Assembly: GCF_000732535.1 (NCBI RefSeq)
Contig: NZ_APNK01000011.1
Coordinates: forward strand, 45,900 to 109,899
DNA: 64,000 nt
Direction of reading: 5' to 3'
Source: Salinisphaera hydrothermalis C41B8
GTDB taxonomy: Bacteria > Pseudomonadota > Gammaproteobacteria > Nevskiales > Salinisphaeraceae
Position numbers and translations under genes: made by a program
The notes under the pieces: generated by a model
Seen by the model: the letters and a program-made list of their open reading frames with translations, nothing else
Told to the model about the DNA's origin: nothing
Database searches by the model: none
In this document: piece by piece, positions 19,380 to 28,900 of the stretch
Layout: every line of letters starts with the position of its first letter
How positions within the stretch are numbered: the first letter of the stretch is position 1

Positions 19380-20606
19380 ATGGCGGAGAAGAATCCGGAT
19401 AAAGGTTATATAGCGCTTCTGGGGTGGGCCCTGGGCGCCATCGAAGCGGCGGAAAAGTTCGACCGTCGATTTGTCGTGGTGGCACCGGAATGGGCCGAGG
19501 ATTATTGCCAGCAGCATGACATCCCGTACGTGCCCTGGAACTTCGAGCGGCTCAACGATCGCTCGATGGAAATCGCGGAAACCCTCAAGAACATGGGCGT
19601 GGATGTTGCCGTGCCGTTGTTCGAGGAAGTCGTCGAATGGGCCGGGGCGATCAACTCGGTGTTGATGGGCAACCCGCGGCTGCATGGCCAGGCCGTGCTG
19701 TTCCGCGACAAGGCCTTGATGAAGCGCCGAGCCCAGTTGGGCGGCATCCGCGTGGGGATCTTCGAGGAAGCGCACGAGAAGGACGATGTCTATCGCTTCT
19801 TCAAGCGCGTGAACCAGACGCTGCTCAAGCTCGACGGCGACGTGGATGATCCCATCCATCTCAAGGCCTTCGACAAGGCCGGCTGTCTCGGCCATCGCAT
19901 GATCCGTAGCGCCGAGGAAATCGAGCAGATTCCGGAGTCGGAATACCCGCTGCTCATGGAGAGCCACCTCGACGGCTGGGAGTTCGCGGTCGAGGCCTGG
20001 ATCTGGGACGGCAAGATCCAGTTCCTGAATATTTCCGAGTACGTCACGCTCGGCTACTCGGTGTTCGTGCCGGCCACGCCGGAGCTGGAATCGTGGCGTC
20101 ATCTGATCACGCAGCAGATCGAGCTGTTGATCAAGACCTTCGACATCCAGTTCGGCCAGATTCATCCGGAATATTTCGTGACCTCCGACGGCACGATGTA
20201 TTTCGGCGAAGTGGCTTATCGGCCGCCGGGTTTCAAGGCGTTCGAACTGATCGAGCGGGCCTATGGCTTCAACGCCTATCAGGCCTCGATGCTGGTGTTC
20301 GACCCGAAGACCACGGAAGAGGAAGTCAAAGCCTTCTTCCCGACGCCGGTCATCGACGCCAAGGGCTACGCCGGCTGCTTCGGCGTATACCCGCGCAAGC
20401 GTGTGGTGTCGCAACTCGAGATTCCCGAGGAAGTCGCGAATCACGAGTATTTCGATCGTCACGAGTTGACTGCGCCGTTGCAGGAAACCGTAACCAAACG
20501 CAACGCTTTCGGTACGCACTGGGGGCTGGTGTTCTATTTCGGCGACGATCCGCATCGCATGCGCGACTGGCTGAAGCACAACGAAGAGCTGGATTTCTAC
20601 GTCTAG
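19380..20606 (+). CDS. ATP-grasp domain protein of unknown substrate
   Basis: A 408-residue protein with the layout of ATP-grasp ligases: a Rossmann-like N-terminal part (residues 1-110), then the ATP-grasp fold, where HGQAVLFRDKALMKRRAQLGG resembles the first ATP-binding segment and GWEFAVEAWIWDGKIQF the central strand. Near the end, IHPEYFVTSDGTMYFGEVAYRPPG resembles the metal and ATP site (the E in FGEV). The substrate cannot be told; carnosine synthase-like and biotin carboxylase-like enzymes share this fold. The ATG at 19380 follows CATGGAGCCGAA, with GGAG as ribosome-binding site. It is followed by a strong terminator, so it is transcribed alone. Confidence 0.75.
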   Translation: MAEKNPDKGYIALLGWALGAIEAAEKFDRRFVVVAPEWAEDYCQQHDIPYVPWNFERLNDRSMEIAETLKNMGVDVAVPLFEEVVEWAGAINSVLMGNPRLHGQAVLFRDKALMKRRAQLGGIRVGIFEEAHEKDDVYRFFKRVNQTLLKLDGDVDDPIHLKAFDKAGCLGHRMIRSAEEIEQIPESEYPLLMESHLDGWEFAVEAWIWDGKIQFLNISEYVTLGYSVFVPATPELESWRHLITQQIELLIKTFDIQFGQIHPEYFVTSDGTMYFGEVAYRPPGFKAFELIERAYGFNAYQASMLVFDPKTTEEEVKAFFPTPVIDAKGYAGCFGVYPRKRVVSQLEIPEEVANHEYFDRHELTAPLQETVTKRNAFGTHWGLVFYFGDDPHRMRDWLKHNEELDFYV

Positions 20607-20621
20607 CATCCCCGTAAGGGC

Positions 20622-20665
20622 ACGGCCACGGACCGCGCGAGTGCGTGGCCCGTGGCCGTTTTTTT
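20622..20665 (+). terminator. Rho-independent terminator after the ATP-grasp gene
   Basis: A perfect 10-bp stem (ACGGCCACGG at 20622-20631 with CCGTGGCCGT at 20650-20659) is followed by a run of seven T residues (20659-20665). It lies 16 bases after the stop codon. Confidence 0.9.
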
Positions 20666-20667
20666 GC

Positions 20668-20941
20668 CTAGGGTCTGTTGAGGTTTCGTGTGAGTCCGCG
20701 CCAAGCGCTGTTTTGCGGCAAGACGAGGCGTAGCGAACGTGGCGTAGTTGTTCTACGCGAGAGAGCGACAACGCTGTATTGCCGCAAAAAAGCGCTTGTC
20801 CCGAAGGGTTGGGCCGCAAATCCCGCCCGGCGGCGTTGCGAGTCTGGGTCGTGGCTCGCCACGACGCGGCGACTCGCGCCTTGCCGGACACGATTTGCGG
20901 ACGCCAACGCGGTGCTCGCACGAAACCTCAACAGACCCTAG
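20668..20941 (+). mobile_element. MITE-like inverted-repeat element, copy 2
   Basis: About 274 bp, the second copy of the element at 16390-16675. The outer 27 bases at each end (20668-20694 and 20915-20941) are inverted repeats with one mismatch, and both ends read CTAG, consistent with insertion at a CTAG site with TA duplication. The inner inverted repeat is conserved apart from one base change. The open frames inside it are repeat-derived and not considered genes. It inserted two bases beyond the T-run of the terminator. Confidence 0.8.
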
Positions 20942-21006
20942 CTCGCGGATTTCATCGCGTCGCCGGGCGGGCCGGCACAGCGCCAGCCGTCAGGCCGCGA
21001 TCGAGA

Positions 21007-22050
21007 TTAACCGTCTGTCCCGGTGCGTCCGGGCGTCGGCAGATCCTTGACCGGGCACGCGTCGGTGCCGATGGTCGGTCGGGTCAAGGCTTCCACGCGT
21101 TCGCGCATCGCCGCAGGGTCGATGACCCAGTCGCGATAGAACGAAAAAGGGCATTCCGCGAGCCCGCTTTCACCGTCGCCCGAGTCGTGGATGCCGGTAT
21201 AGCCGCGGTGCAGCAGTTTGAATAGGTGGTTCTGCGACTGGTCGTTGATACGCGCGTCGCGGATTGCCGATACCGACAGTTGTGCGTACTGGATGCCATT
21301 CTCCTCGGTGCCGCATTCGCCCAGCGTCCGGCCGTCGAAGCCGATGATCGCGGAATGGCCGAAATAGGAATACACGCCGTCGAAACCCGCAGCGTTGGCC
21401 ACGGCGACATACGAATTGTTCGCCCAGGCCATGCATTTCGACATCAGGATCTGCTGTTCCTTGGCCGGGTACATATACCCCTGGCAGCGCACGATCAGCT
21501 CGGCCCCTTTCATCGCGCAGTCGCGCCAGATCTCGGGATAATTGCCATCGTCACAGATGATCAGGCTGATCTTGAGCCCCTTCGGGCCGTCGCACACATA
21601 GGTGTCGTTGCCGGGATACCAGCCCTCGATCGGGCACCAGGGGATGCACTTGCGATACTTCTGAACGATCTCGCCAGCGTCGTTGATGAGAAGCAAGGTG
21701 TTGTAGGGCGACTTGTTCGGATGGTCTTCGTGCTGTTCGCCGGTAATCGAGAACACGCCCCAGGTCTTCGCTTCACGACAGGCCACAGAAAATATTTCGG
21801 TTTCGTCGCCGGGAATGGGCGCGGCCGTGGCCATCATCTCGTCGGGGTCGTACATGATCCCCTGGGTCGAATATTCGGGGAAGATCACCAGGTCCATGCC
21901 GGGCAGACCGACCTTCATGCCCTTGATCATCTCGGCGATGTGGCGGGCGTTGTCGAGGACTTCCTCGCGCGTGTGCAGTCGCGGCATCTTGTAGTTCACG
22001 ACTGCGACGCCGACGGTATCGGCGCTGCTGGATATATCTCCGTGACGCAT
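21007..22050 (-). CDS. amiE: Aliphatic amidase AmiE
   Basis: A 347-residue nitrilase-superfamily amidase that hydrolyses short amides such as acetamide to the acid and ammonia. It aligns almost without gaps with Pseudomonas aeruginosa AmiE, starting MRHGDISSS. The catalytic Glu59 (FPEYS), Lys134 (YRKCIPW) and Cys166 ([10 protein letters not shown]) are all present. ATG at 22050 is chosen for match to the family and an upstream AAGAGAG; an in-frame upstream start at 22113 would add 21 unconserved residues. It is the last gene of a leftward cluster: NCS1 permease, FmdA, FmdB, AmiE. The usual AmiC, AmiR and AmiS partners are not here. Confidence 0.97.
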   Translation of the reverse strand: MRHGDISSSADTVGVAVVNYKMPRLHTREEVLDNARHIAEMIKGMKVGLPGMDLVIFPEYSTQGIMYDPDEMMATAAPIPGDETEIFSVACREAKTWGVFSITGEQHEDHPNKSPYNTLLLINDAGEIVQKYRKCIPWCPIEGWYPGNDTYVCDGPKGLKISLIICDDGNYPEIWRDCAMKGAELIVRCQGYMYPAKEQQILMSKCMAWANNSYVAVANAAGFDGVYSYFGHSAIIGFDGRTLGECGTEENGIQYAQLSVSAIRDARINDQSQNHLFKLLHRGYTGIHDSGDGESGLAECPFSFYRDWVIDPAAMRERVEALTRPTIGTDACPVKDLPTPGRTGTDG

Positions 22051-22132
22051 GTTTGTCTCTCTTGCTTGGGGTTCGTTTCGAATGAGCCAGCGCGTATGCG
22101 AGGGCCTGTGCATCAGGTTCTGAGCCGCAGGG

Positions 22133-22450
22133 TCAGTGGCTGATCATCCAGGGCCGATGCCCGGTGCGTGTGCGGATTCCGTCGCGGCGGGCGCTCTGTG
22201 TCGCCGTGCCACAGCCGCAACCGGCCGAATGCTCGTGTTTCGTCTCGAACCGGGGGCTATGGGCGCTGCGTTCGTTGGTCGCATGGGCGTGTCGGATCCC
22301 GGCATCAAGCACCGCCAGGCGGGGCGCGGACATGATGCGACCGGCCGATGCCTTGCAAACAGGGCAGTCGGCCGGCGCATCGCATTCGCTCATGCGCCGG
22401 TTCGTCTCGAAAGGACCGCATTCGGGACAGCGATATTCATAGATAGGCAT
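22133..22450 (-). CDS. fmdB: FmdB-family zinc-ribbon protein
   Basis: A 105-residue protein starting [12 protein letters not shown], the hallmark of the FmdB zinc ribbon, with the second pair in CPVCKASAG. Zinc would be held by the two CxxC pairs. A further Cys/His-rich stretch ([10 protein letters not shown]) lies near residue 75. FmdB of Methylophilus methylotrophus was described as a putative regulator of the formamidase operon, and here it is 12 bp downstream of fmdA, so a link to formamidase expression or assembly is reasonable. The biochemical role of the family is not established. Confidence 0.9.
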   Translation of the reverse strand: MPIYEYRCPECGPFETNRRMSECDAPADCPVCKASAGRIMSAPRLAVLDAGIRHAHATNERSAHSPRFETKHEHSAGCGCGTATQSARRDGIRTRTGHRPWMISH

Positions 22451-22462
22451 GGCGTGCTCCGA

Positions 22463-23692
22463 TCAGTCGTAGGCGATCGGCACGTCGACACGGCCGTCGA
22501 TATGTTTCATCGGTCCGTCACTGCCGGGATGGATATCGAAGTCGAAGATTTCCGACGGAATCCATAGCGTGGCGCAGGAATTCGGAATATCGACCACGCC
22601 GCTGATATGACCCTGTACTGGCGCCACGCCGAGGATGGAATAAGCCTGGGCGCCGGAGTAGCCGAATTTCTTCAGATATTCGATCGCATTGAGACAGGCC
22701 TGCCGATAGGCGACGTTGACGTCCAGATAATGCTGGTGGCCGGTTTCATCGACCGAAATACCCTCGAAGATCAGATAGTCCTTGTAGTTCGGCGTGATCG
22801 GACTCGGCTTGAAGATGGGGTTCTTGATGCCGTACTTGGCCATGCCGCCCTTGATGAGCTCGACTTTCATGTGAACCCAGCCGCCGGCCATTTCGATGGC
22901 GCCGCAGAAGGTGATTTCGCCGTCGCCCTGGCTGAAGTGGAGATCACCCACCGACAGGCCGCCGCCGTCGACGTATACCGGGAAGAAGATCTTCGAACCG
23001 CGCGACAGATCCTTGATATCGACGTTGCCGCCGTGCTCGCGGGGCGGTACCGTGCGCGCGCCTTCCGCGGCTGCTTTGTCGCGGTCGTCGCCGGTCATGG
23101 CGCCCATGTGGGCGGTCGCGGCGACCGGCGGGTTGGCCAGCGGCGGCACGCGGTCCGGATTGGTGGCGATGAGGTCGGCCTCGCGGCGGTTCCAGGTTTC
23201 GAGCAGGTCCCGGCTCGGCAGGCAGCCGATCAGCCCCGGATGGATCAGGCCGGCGAAATGTACGCCCGGCACGTGCCGTGAGCTCGTGTACAGGCCGTGG
23301 AAGTCCCAGATCGACTTTTGGGCGTGCGGGAAATGCTCGGTCAGAAACCCGCCGCCGTTTTGTTGGGAGAAGAAGCCGTTGAAGCCCCAGGGCGCTTCTT
23401 CCTTGGCCCCGATATCCAGCAGATCGACGACCAGTAGATCGCCCGGGGCCGCGCCTTCCACGCCGACCGGGCCGGATAGATAATGGACGGTGCTCAGGTC
23501 GACGTCGCGCACGTCGGAGGCGTCGTCGTTATTGGCGATCGCGCCCGCGGTCCAGTCGTAGGTTTCCAGGATGAAATCGTCGCCCGGCTTGACCCAGCAA
23601 GCCATGGGGATGTCCGGGTGCCAGCGATTGTGGACCTGGGGGTTCTCGGTGGCCGGGGTATCGAGATCGACCTTGATCAGGGTATCGGTCAT
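22463..23692 (-). CDS. fmdA: Formamidase (FmdA/AmdA family)
   Basis: FmdA hydrolyses formamide to formate and ammonia, and belongs to the acetamidase/formamidase family. The 409-residue length matches the Methylophilus enzyme, and typical segments are NRWHPDIP, GDLLVVDLLDIG, FPGVHFAGL-like HVPGVHFAGLIHPGLIG, and GGNVDIKDLSRGSK. The ATG at 23692 is preferred over the one at 23704 because GGAG lies about 6 bases before it. fmdB and amiE follow on the same strand, and an NCS1 permease gene precedes it, so the four genes appear to form an amide-utilisation unit. Confidence 0.95.
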   Translation of the reverse strand: MTDTLIKVDLDTPATENPQVHNRWHPDIPMACWVKPGDDFILETYDWTAGAIANNDDASDVRDVDLSTVHYLSGPVGVEGAAPGDLLVVDLLDIGAKEEAPWGFNGFFSQQNGGGFLTEHFPHAQKSIWDFHGLYTSSRHVPGVHFAGLIHPGLIGCLPSRDLLETWNRREADLIATNPDRVPPLANPPVAATAHMGAMTGDDRDKAAAEGARTVPPREHGGNVDIKDLSRGSKIFFPVYVDGGGLSVGDLHFSQGDGEITFCGAIEMAGGWVHMKVELIKGGMAKYGIKNPIFKPSPITPNYKDYLIFEGISVDETGHQHYLDVNVAYRQACLNAIEYLKKFGYSGAQAYSILGVAPVQGHISGVVDIPNSCATLWIPSEIFDFDIHPGSDGPMKHIDGRVDVPIAYD

Positions 23693-23912
23693 GCCTTGCT
23701 CCATGCAGCGGGGAATCGTCGAACGTTGCCGTGGCGGAGCGCCATGGGCTTGATCCCAGTCTTCCGCCGGCTGCGTGGGGCCGACAATACGTCGGATAAC
23801 GTAAACGTGACCGCCGGCTCCACAAGCGCTCTGGCAGCGCTGGGGCGGCGCCGGAGCACGGGTTCTCGAAGGGCGCCGGGTTGATGTGGCGATCGTTCAT
23901 GCGCATACCGAT

Positions 23913-23946
23913 ACAAGAACGCCCGGCCGAAGCCGGGCGTTCTTGT
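23913..23946 (-). terminator. Strong hairpin between the permease and fmdA genes
   Basis: A perfect 15-bp inverted repeat (23913-23927 with 23932-23946) around a four-base loop, reading TTCG on the minus strand, an extra-stable tetraloop. It lies about 50 bases after the permease stop and 220 bases before fmdA. No T-run follows on either strand, so it may be a partial terminator, an mRNA-stabilising end, or a processing site that gives unequal levels of permease and amidase. The rest of 23693-23994 shows no gene. Confidence 0.6.
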
Positions 23947-23994
23947 CGGGGCGCACAGCCAAGGCTGGGCGCCCGGTCAAGGCGAGAGACGGCG

Positions 23995-25626
23995 TCAGGC
24001 GCCGGTCTTGCACATATCGTGGCAGGCCCCCTCTAGCGAGCAGCACAGCGAGCAGATCGGCCCGGTATGGAACGGGCAGTGGACCATGTCCTTCTTTGCG
24101 TACTCGAAGCCACAGGAGGTGCACATGATTTCCGAGTCGTGCTCGTGGCCTTTGAGTTCGTTGTCCGAGGTGCGGGCCAGGTAATACTTGCCCTGGGTGA
24201 TCAGACAGACGATCGGCGACGCGACGAAGGCCAGCCCCAGCGCGAGGAAGCAGGAGTAAGCCTGCAGCACATCGCCGAGATAGCCGAAGAACGCGATCAC
24301 CGACACGATCGAGGCAAACATCATCGAGCCGAAACCGACCGGGTTGAAGTTGTACAAATGCGCCCGCTTGAACTCGACGTAAGAGGGGCTGAGTTTGAGG
24401 ATCGGCTTGTTGATCACCAGATCGGCGGTTACCGCCCCGATCCAGGCCACCGCCACGTTCGAATAAAAGCCGAGGATGTGATCGAGCACCGCGAACATAT
24501 TGGCTTCCATCAGCGCGAGTGCGATGCCCACGTTGAAGAAGACGTACACCACGCGGCCCGGATGGCTATGCAGTACCCGGGAAAAGAAGTTCGACCACGA
24601 CAGCGAACCGGAATAGGCGTTGGTGACGTTGATCTTCACCTGCGATAGCAGCACGAAGAAGGTGGCGACCGAAAGTGCGACGAACGGGTTGCCGAACAGA
24701 TAATGAAAACCGGCCACATACATATGGATCGGCTGGTCCGCCTCGGCCATGGACGTCCCGTTGGCGACCGAGACGGAGGCAAAGAACGAGCCCATCCACT
24801 GTTTGAGCGCGCCGAGAATCACCCAGCCCGGGCCGGCGGCCAGCACCGCGAACCACCACTTGCCGCGATTGGCGCGGGTTTTGTCGGGCATGAAGCGCAG
24901 ATAGTCGACCTGTTCGCCGATCTGGGCGATCAGCGACAGCGCGATGCCGGCCGCGGTGCCGAACAGCAGCGGATTGAACCCGCTGTGCGCCGGATTGGCA
25001 CCGGTGAAACTCATCCAGTCGGCGACGGCGTGCGGCTTGCCGATCAGAACGGCGATCGGCGGTGTGAACAGCAACAGCAGCCATAGCGGCTGGGTCCACA
25101 TCTGCAGTTTAGATAATAGACTCATGCCGAACACGACCAGCGGGATGATCACCATCGCCCCGAGTGCATAGCCGATGGCCAGTGGTATGCCGAAATACAG
25201 ATAAAGCGCCTGGGCCATGATCGACCCTTCGAGCGCGAAGAAGATGAAGGTGAAGCTGGCGTAGATGATCGACGTAATGGTCGAGCCGAGATAGCCGAAG
25301 CCGGCGCCGCGGGTCAGCAGATCGACGTCGACGTTGTAACGCGCCGAGTAGTAGGCGATCGGAATACCCGTGAGAAAGATCACCACGGCCGCGGCGAAAA
25401 TACCCCAGAATGCGTTCATGAAGCCGAACTGGACGGCCAGCGAACCGCCGATGGCCTGGTCGGCCATGTACGCGATGCCGCCTAGCGCCGCCGTGGCCAC
25501 GGCATATTCCGACCACTTGCGGAAGGATTTCGGCGCGTAACGCAGGGAATAATCCTCCAGCACCGGGTTGTTCACCCACTTGTTGAAGGTGCGGTTGCGT
25601 CCGCCTTCGGTAACCACGCTGCTCAT
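23995..25626 (-). CDS. NCS1-family permease with C-terminal eight-cysteine module
   Basis: A 543-residue inner-membrane transporter of the nucleobase-cation-symport-1 family (cytosine, uracil, allantoin and related compounds), with about 12 hydrophobic segments. Family marks include LLTRGAGFGYLGSTITS, IGEQVDYLRFMP and VNVTNAYSGSLSWSNFF-like INVTNAYSGSLSWSNFF. The last 40 residues are an unusual cytoplasmic tail with spacing C-x2-C-x11-C-x7-C-x2-C-C-x5-C-x3-C (residues 502-539), likely metal binding. The ATG at 25626 has CGGAG 6 bases upstream; the ATG at 25632 is too close to it. Position ahead of fmdA, fmdB and amiE suggests uptake of formamide or a related small amide, but the substrate is not shown. 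Confidence 0.9.
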   Translation of the reverse strand: MSSVVTEGGRNRTFNKWVNNPVLEDYSLRYAPKSFRKWSEYAVATAALGGIAYMADQAIGGSLAVQFGFMNAFWGIFAAAVVIFLTGIPIAYYSARYNVDVDLLTRGAGFGYLGSTITSIIYASFTFIFFALEGSIMAQALYLYFGIPLAIGYALGAMVIIPLVVFGMSLLSKLQMWTQPLWLLLLFTPPIAVLIGKPHAVADWMSFTGANPAHSGFNPLLFGTAAGIALSLIAQIGEQVDYLRFMPDKTRANRGKWWFAVLAAGPGWVILGALKQWMGSFFASVSVANGTSMAEADQPIHMYVAGFHYLFGNPFVALSVATFFVLLSQVKINVTNAYSGSLSWSNFFSRVLHSHPGRVVYVFFNVGIALALMEANMFAVLDHILGFYSNVAVAWIGAVTADLVINKPILKLSPSYVEFKRAHLYNFNPVGFGSMMFASIVSVIAFFGYLGDVLQAYSCFLALGLAFVASPIVCLITQGKYYLARTSDNELKGHEHDSEIMCTSCGFEYAKKDMVHCPFHTGPICSLCCSLEGACHDMCKTGA

Positions 25627-25944
25627 TATCATCTCCGTTGATATCGACCCGAATCGCGCCGGCAGGCCGGGTGGGTCTGCCGGGGCCATGAGTGCAACGC
25701 TGTCCGCTCGATGCGATCCGACGGGGCCGGCATCGCCTCGGGCAGACGGCGGTTCACGCGAGGACGTGAACACCGAACGCCGTATTCAGGCGTTCTGCCT
25801 GATTCGAGACTCGCTCAAGCCGACGGGCGGGCATATACGCCGATCAACGCAGGCGCATACGTCATTCGACGTAGTAGCTGGCGCGTTTCCTGCAGGATCT
25901 GGCCGGTAACATCGAAAGCCGGTCGATCGGTTGGGTGGCACGGG
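25627..25944. promoter_or_regulatory. Divergent control region between the NCS1 permease and NCS1-kinase genes
   Basis: About 318 bp between two divergently transcribed paralogues, so it should hold promoters for both and probably the operator of the neighbouring response regulator. The one structure I can point to is an inverted repeat CCGGCAG (25659-25665) and CTGCCGG (25677-25683) in the presumed 5' leader of the permease. No convincing sigma70 or sigma54 promoter is apparent. Confidence 0.4.
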
Positions 25945-28900
25945 ATGTCCATGGAACCCCAACGCGTCGTCAAGATCCGTCGTGCCTACAATCGCTGGGT
26001 CGGTGACGAAACGCTGGAAGACTACGCGCTGCGTTTTACGGCCCGCTCGTTTCGCAAGTGGTCGGAAATACGCATCGCCAGCACGGCGCTTGGCGGGATC
26101 TCTTTTCTGGTGCTGGAGGCGATCGGCGCCGTGCTCATGCTGCGCTATGGCTTCGTCAACGCCGCCTGCGCGATCGCGGCCGTGTGTAGCGCGATGTTCA
26201 TCGTCGGCTTGCCGATCAGCTATACCGCGGCCCGCTACGGGGTGGATATCGATTTGCTGACCCGCGGCGCGGGCTTCGGCTATCTCGGCTCGACCATCAC
26301 GTCGTTGATCTATGCCTGCTTCACTTTTCTGTTCTTCGCGCTGGAAGCGACGATCATGGGCCAGGCGTTGTCGCTGTATTTCGACATCACGCTGCCGCTG
26401 GCCTATCTGATCAGCGCGCTGGCCATCATTCCGTTGGTGACGTTCGGCATCACCGCCATCAATCGCCTGCAGTGGTTCACCCAGCCCATCTGGCTGGCGT
26501 TGCTGGTGTTGCCTTATGTATTCATTGCGGTCCGGCAGCCGGAGGCGTTCTCGGCATTTACCGGCTACGTCGGCGAACAGGCCACGAGCGGCTTCAACTG
26601 GCTCGCCTTCGGCTCGGCCTGTGGCATCGCGCTCGCCTTGATCGGCCAGACCGGCGAACAGGTCGACTATCTACGGTTTCTGCCCGAACGCACGGCGGAC
26701 AACCGGGTGCGGTGGTGGGCCGCCGTGCTGGCAGCCGGGCCCGGCTGGGTCGTGCTCGGCGGTCTCAAGATGTTCGGCGGGGCCCTGCTGGCATTTCTGG
26801 CGGTGCGACACGGCCTGCCGCATGCAAGCGCCACCGAGCCGACGCGCATGTATGACGTGGCGTTTGGCTATGTTTTCTCGTCGCCGGGGCTGGCCATGGC
26901 CGCCACGGTGCTGTTCGTGATCGTCTCGCAGGTCAAGATCAACGTGACCAATGCGTATGCCGGCTCGCTGGCCTGGTCCAATTTCTTCGCTCGCGTGACC
27001 CGCAGCCATCCCGGGCGGGTGGTGTGGCTGGTGTTCAACGTGCTGATCGCCCTGATTCTGCTGGAAATGGGCGTGTTTCATGCCATCGAGCGCGTGCTCG
27101 GACTGTATGCCAACGTCGCGGCCGCCTGGTTCGGCGCGCTGGCCGCGGATCTGATGATCAACAAGCCGCTCGGGCTGTCGCCCCGCGGCATCGAATTCAA
27201 GCGCGCGCATCTGTACGACCTGAACCCGGTCGGTCTGGGGGCGTTCGTTCTTGCCGGCTCGGTATCGCTGGCGGCCTATGGGGAGGTCTTCGGGCCGGCC
27301 GGGCATGCCGCAGCGCCAGCGATCGCGCTCGTCGGGGCCTTTGTGAGCGCGCCGTCGATCGCCTGGTTTACCCGCGGGCGGTTCTATCTCGCGCGCAAGC
27401 CGGCCGCGGCCAGTGAACTCGCGCCCGACAACGGCCGCCATGCGCGCTGTGCCCTATGCGGCAACCGGTTCGAGATCGACGACATGGCGGGCTGCCCGGC
27501 CTACGCGGGTCCGGTGTGTTCGCTATGCTGCAGCCTCGATATGCGCTGCGGCGATCGTTGCCGCCCGCACGCCCATGCCGCGGCGCAGGTCGAAAGCGTA
27601 CTCCGCGCCATCCTGCCGCGTTCCGTCCTGCCCCATCTGTATACCCGGCTCGTTCGCTATGGCCTCGTACTGGCGGTGATGGCAGCGGTATTGGTCGCCG
27701 CGCTGATCACGGTCTACCTGCAGGTCACGCCGCTGGTGGCGGTCGGCCAGCGGCACCATCTGGCGGATATCTTCCTCCGCACTTTCTTTCTGATGCTGGT
27801 TCCGGTCGGCATTCTGGCCTGGTGGCTCGTGCTCGCGCGCGAGGCCCGCAATGTGGCCCAGCAGGAGACCTCGCGTCAGACCCAGCTGCTGATGCGCGAG
27901 ATCGCGGCGCACAAGCGCACCGATGCCAAGCTGGCCCAGGCCAAGGCCGAAGCCGAGGCCGCGAACCGGGCCAAAAGCCGTTACATCTCCGGGCTTAGTC
28001 ATGAGCTGCGTACGCCGTTGAACAACGTGCTCGGTTACACCCAGTTGTTGCTGCGCGAGCCGGCCATGCCGCCGGCGCATGCCGACAAGCTCGCCACCAT
28101 CCAGCGCAGTGGCGAGCATCTGCTGGCTCTGGTCGACGGCCTACTGGATATCGCGCGTATCGAAGCGGGCCGGGTCGCGCTGAATCTGGGCGAAATCGAT
28201 ACGCAAGGGCTGCTCGATCAGGTGGACGCGATGTTCGCGCCGCAGGCGCTGGCCAAGGGGCTGGATTTCGTCATCGAACCGTCGCCGCGTCTGCCCGCCC
28301 TGGTGCGGGGCGATTTGCAACGACTGCGCCAGATCCTGATCAACCTGATCGGCAACGCGATTCGTTTCACCCAGACTGGCAGCGTGCGGCTGCGCGTGGG
28401 CTATGCCTCCGAAGTTGCGGCATTCGAGGTGATCGATACCGGCCCCGGCATCGCGGACGACAAGCGCGAACAAATCTTCCTGCCGTTCGAACGCATGGCC
28501 GAAGGCAGCGACGGCGGTATCGGCACCGGGCTTGGATTGACGATCTGTCAGTTGCTCACGCAGCTCATGGGCGGCGACCTGACGGTACGTTCCAATACGC
28601 CCACGGGCGCGCACTTCGCGCTGCGAGTTTTTCTGCCCAACTGTACGCGCCGTGCCGGCGCGCAGGTGCCGAGTCAGCGGATCATCGGCTACGAGGGCCC
28701 AAGGCGCCATGTTCTGATCGTCGACGATCGCGAGGATCAGCGCCGGATTCTGCGCGCGACGCTGGAACCGCTGGGTTTTGCCCTGAATGAGTGCGCCGAC
28801 GGCCCCGAAGCGCTCCATTGGCTGGCAACCGAGCGCACCGATTTGATCCTGATGGATGTGGCGTTGCCGGCAATGGACGGTTTCGAGGCCGCACGCATGA

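Noticed and set aside
20678..20941. Small open frames inside the inverted-repeat copies read as hypothetical proteins
   Set aside because: They lie wholly within a repeat with nested inverted repeats, have no ribosome-binding site, and differ between copies by a length change that breaks one frame.
25935..25950. TGGCAC as part of a sigma54 promoter before the transporter-kinase
   Set aside because: The second half (TTGC at the right spacing) is missing, and the motif overlaps the start codon.
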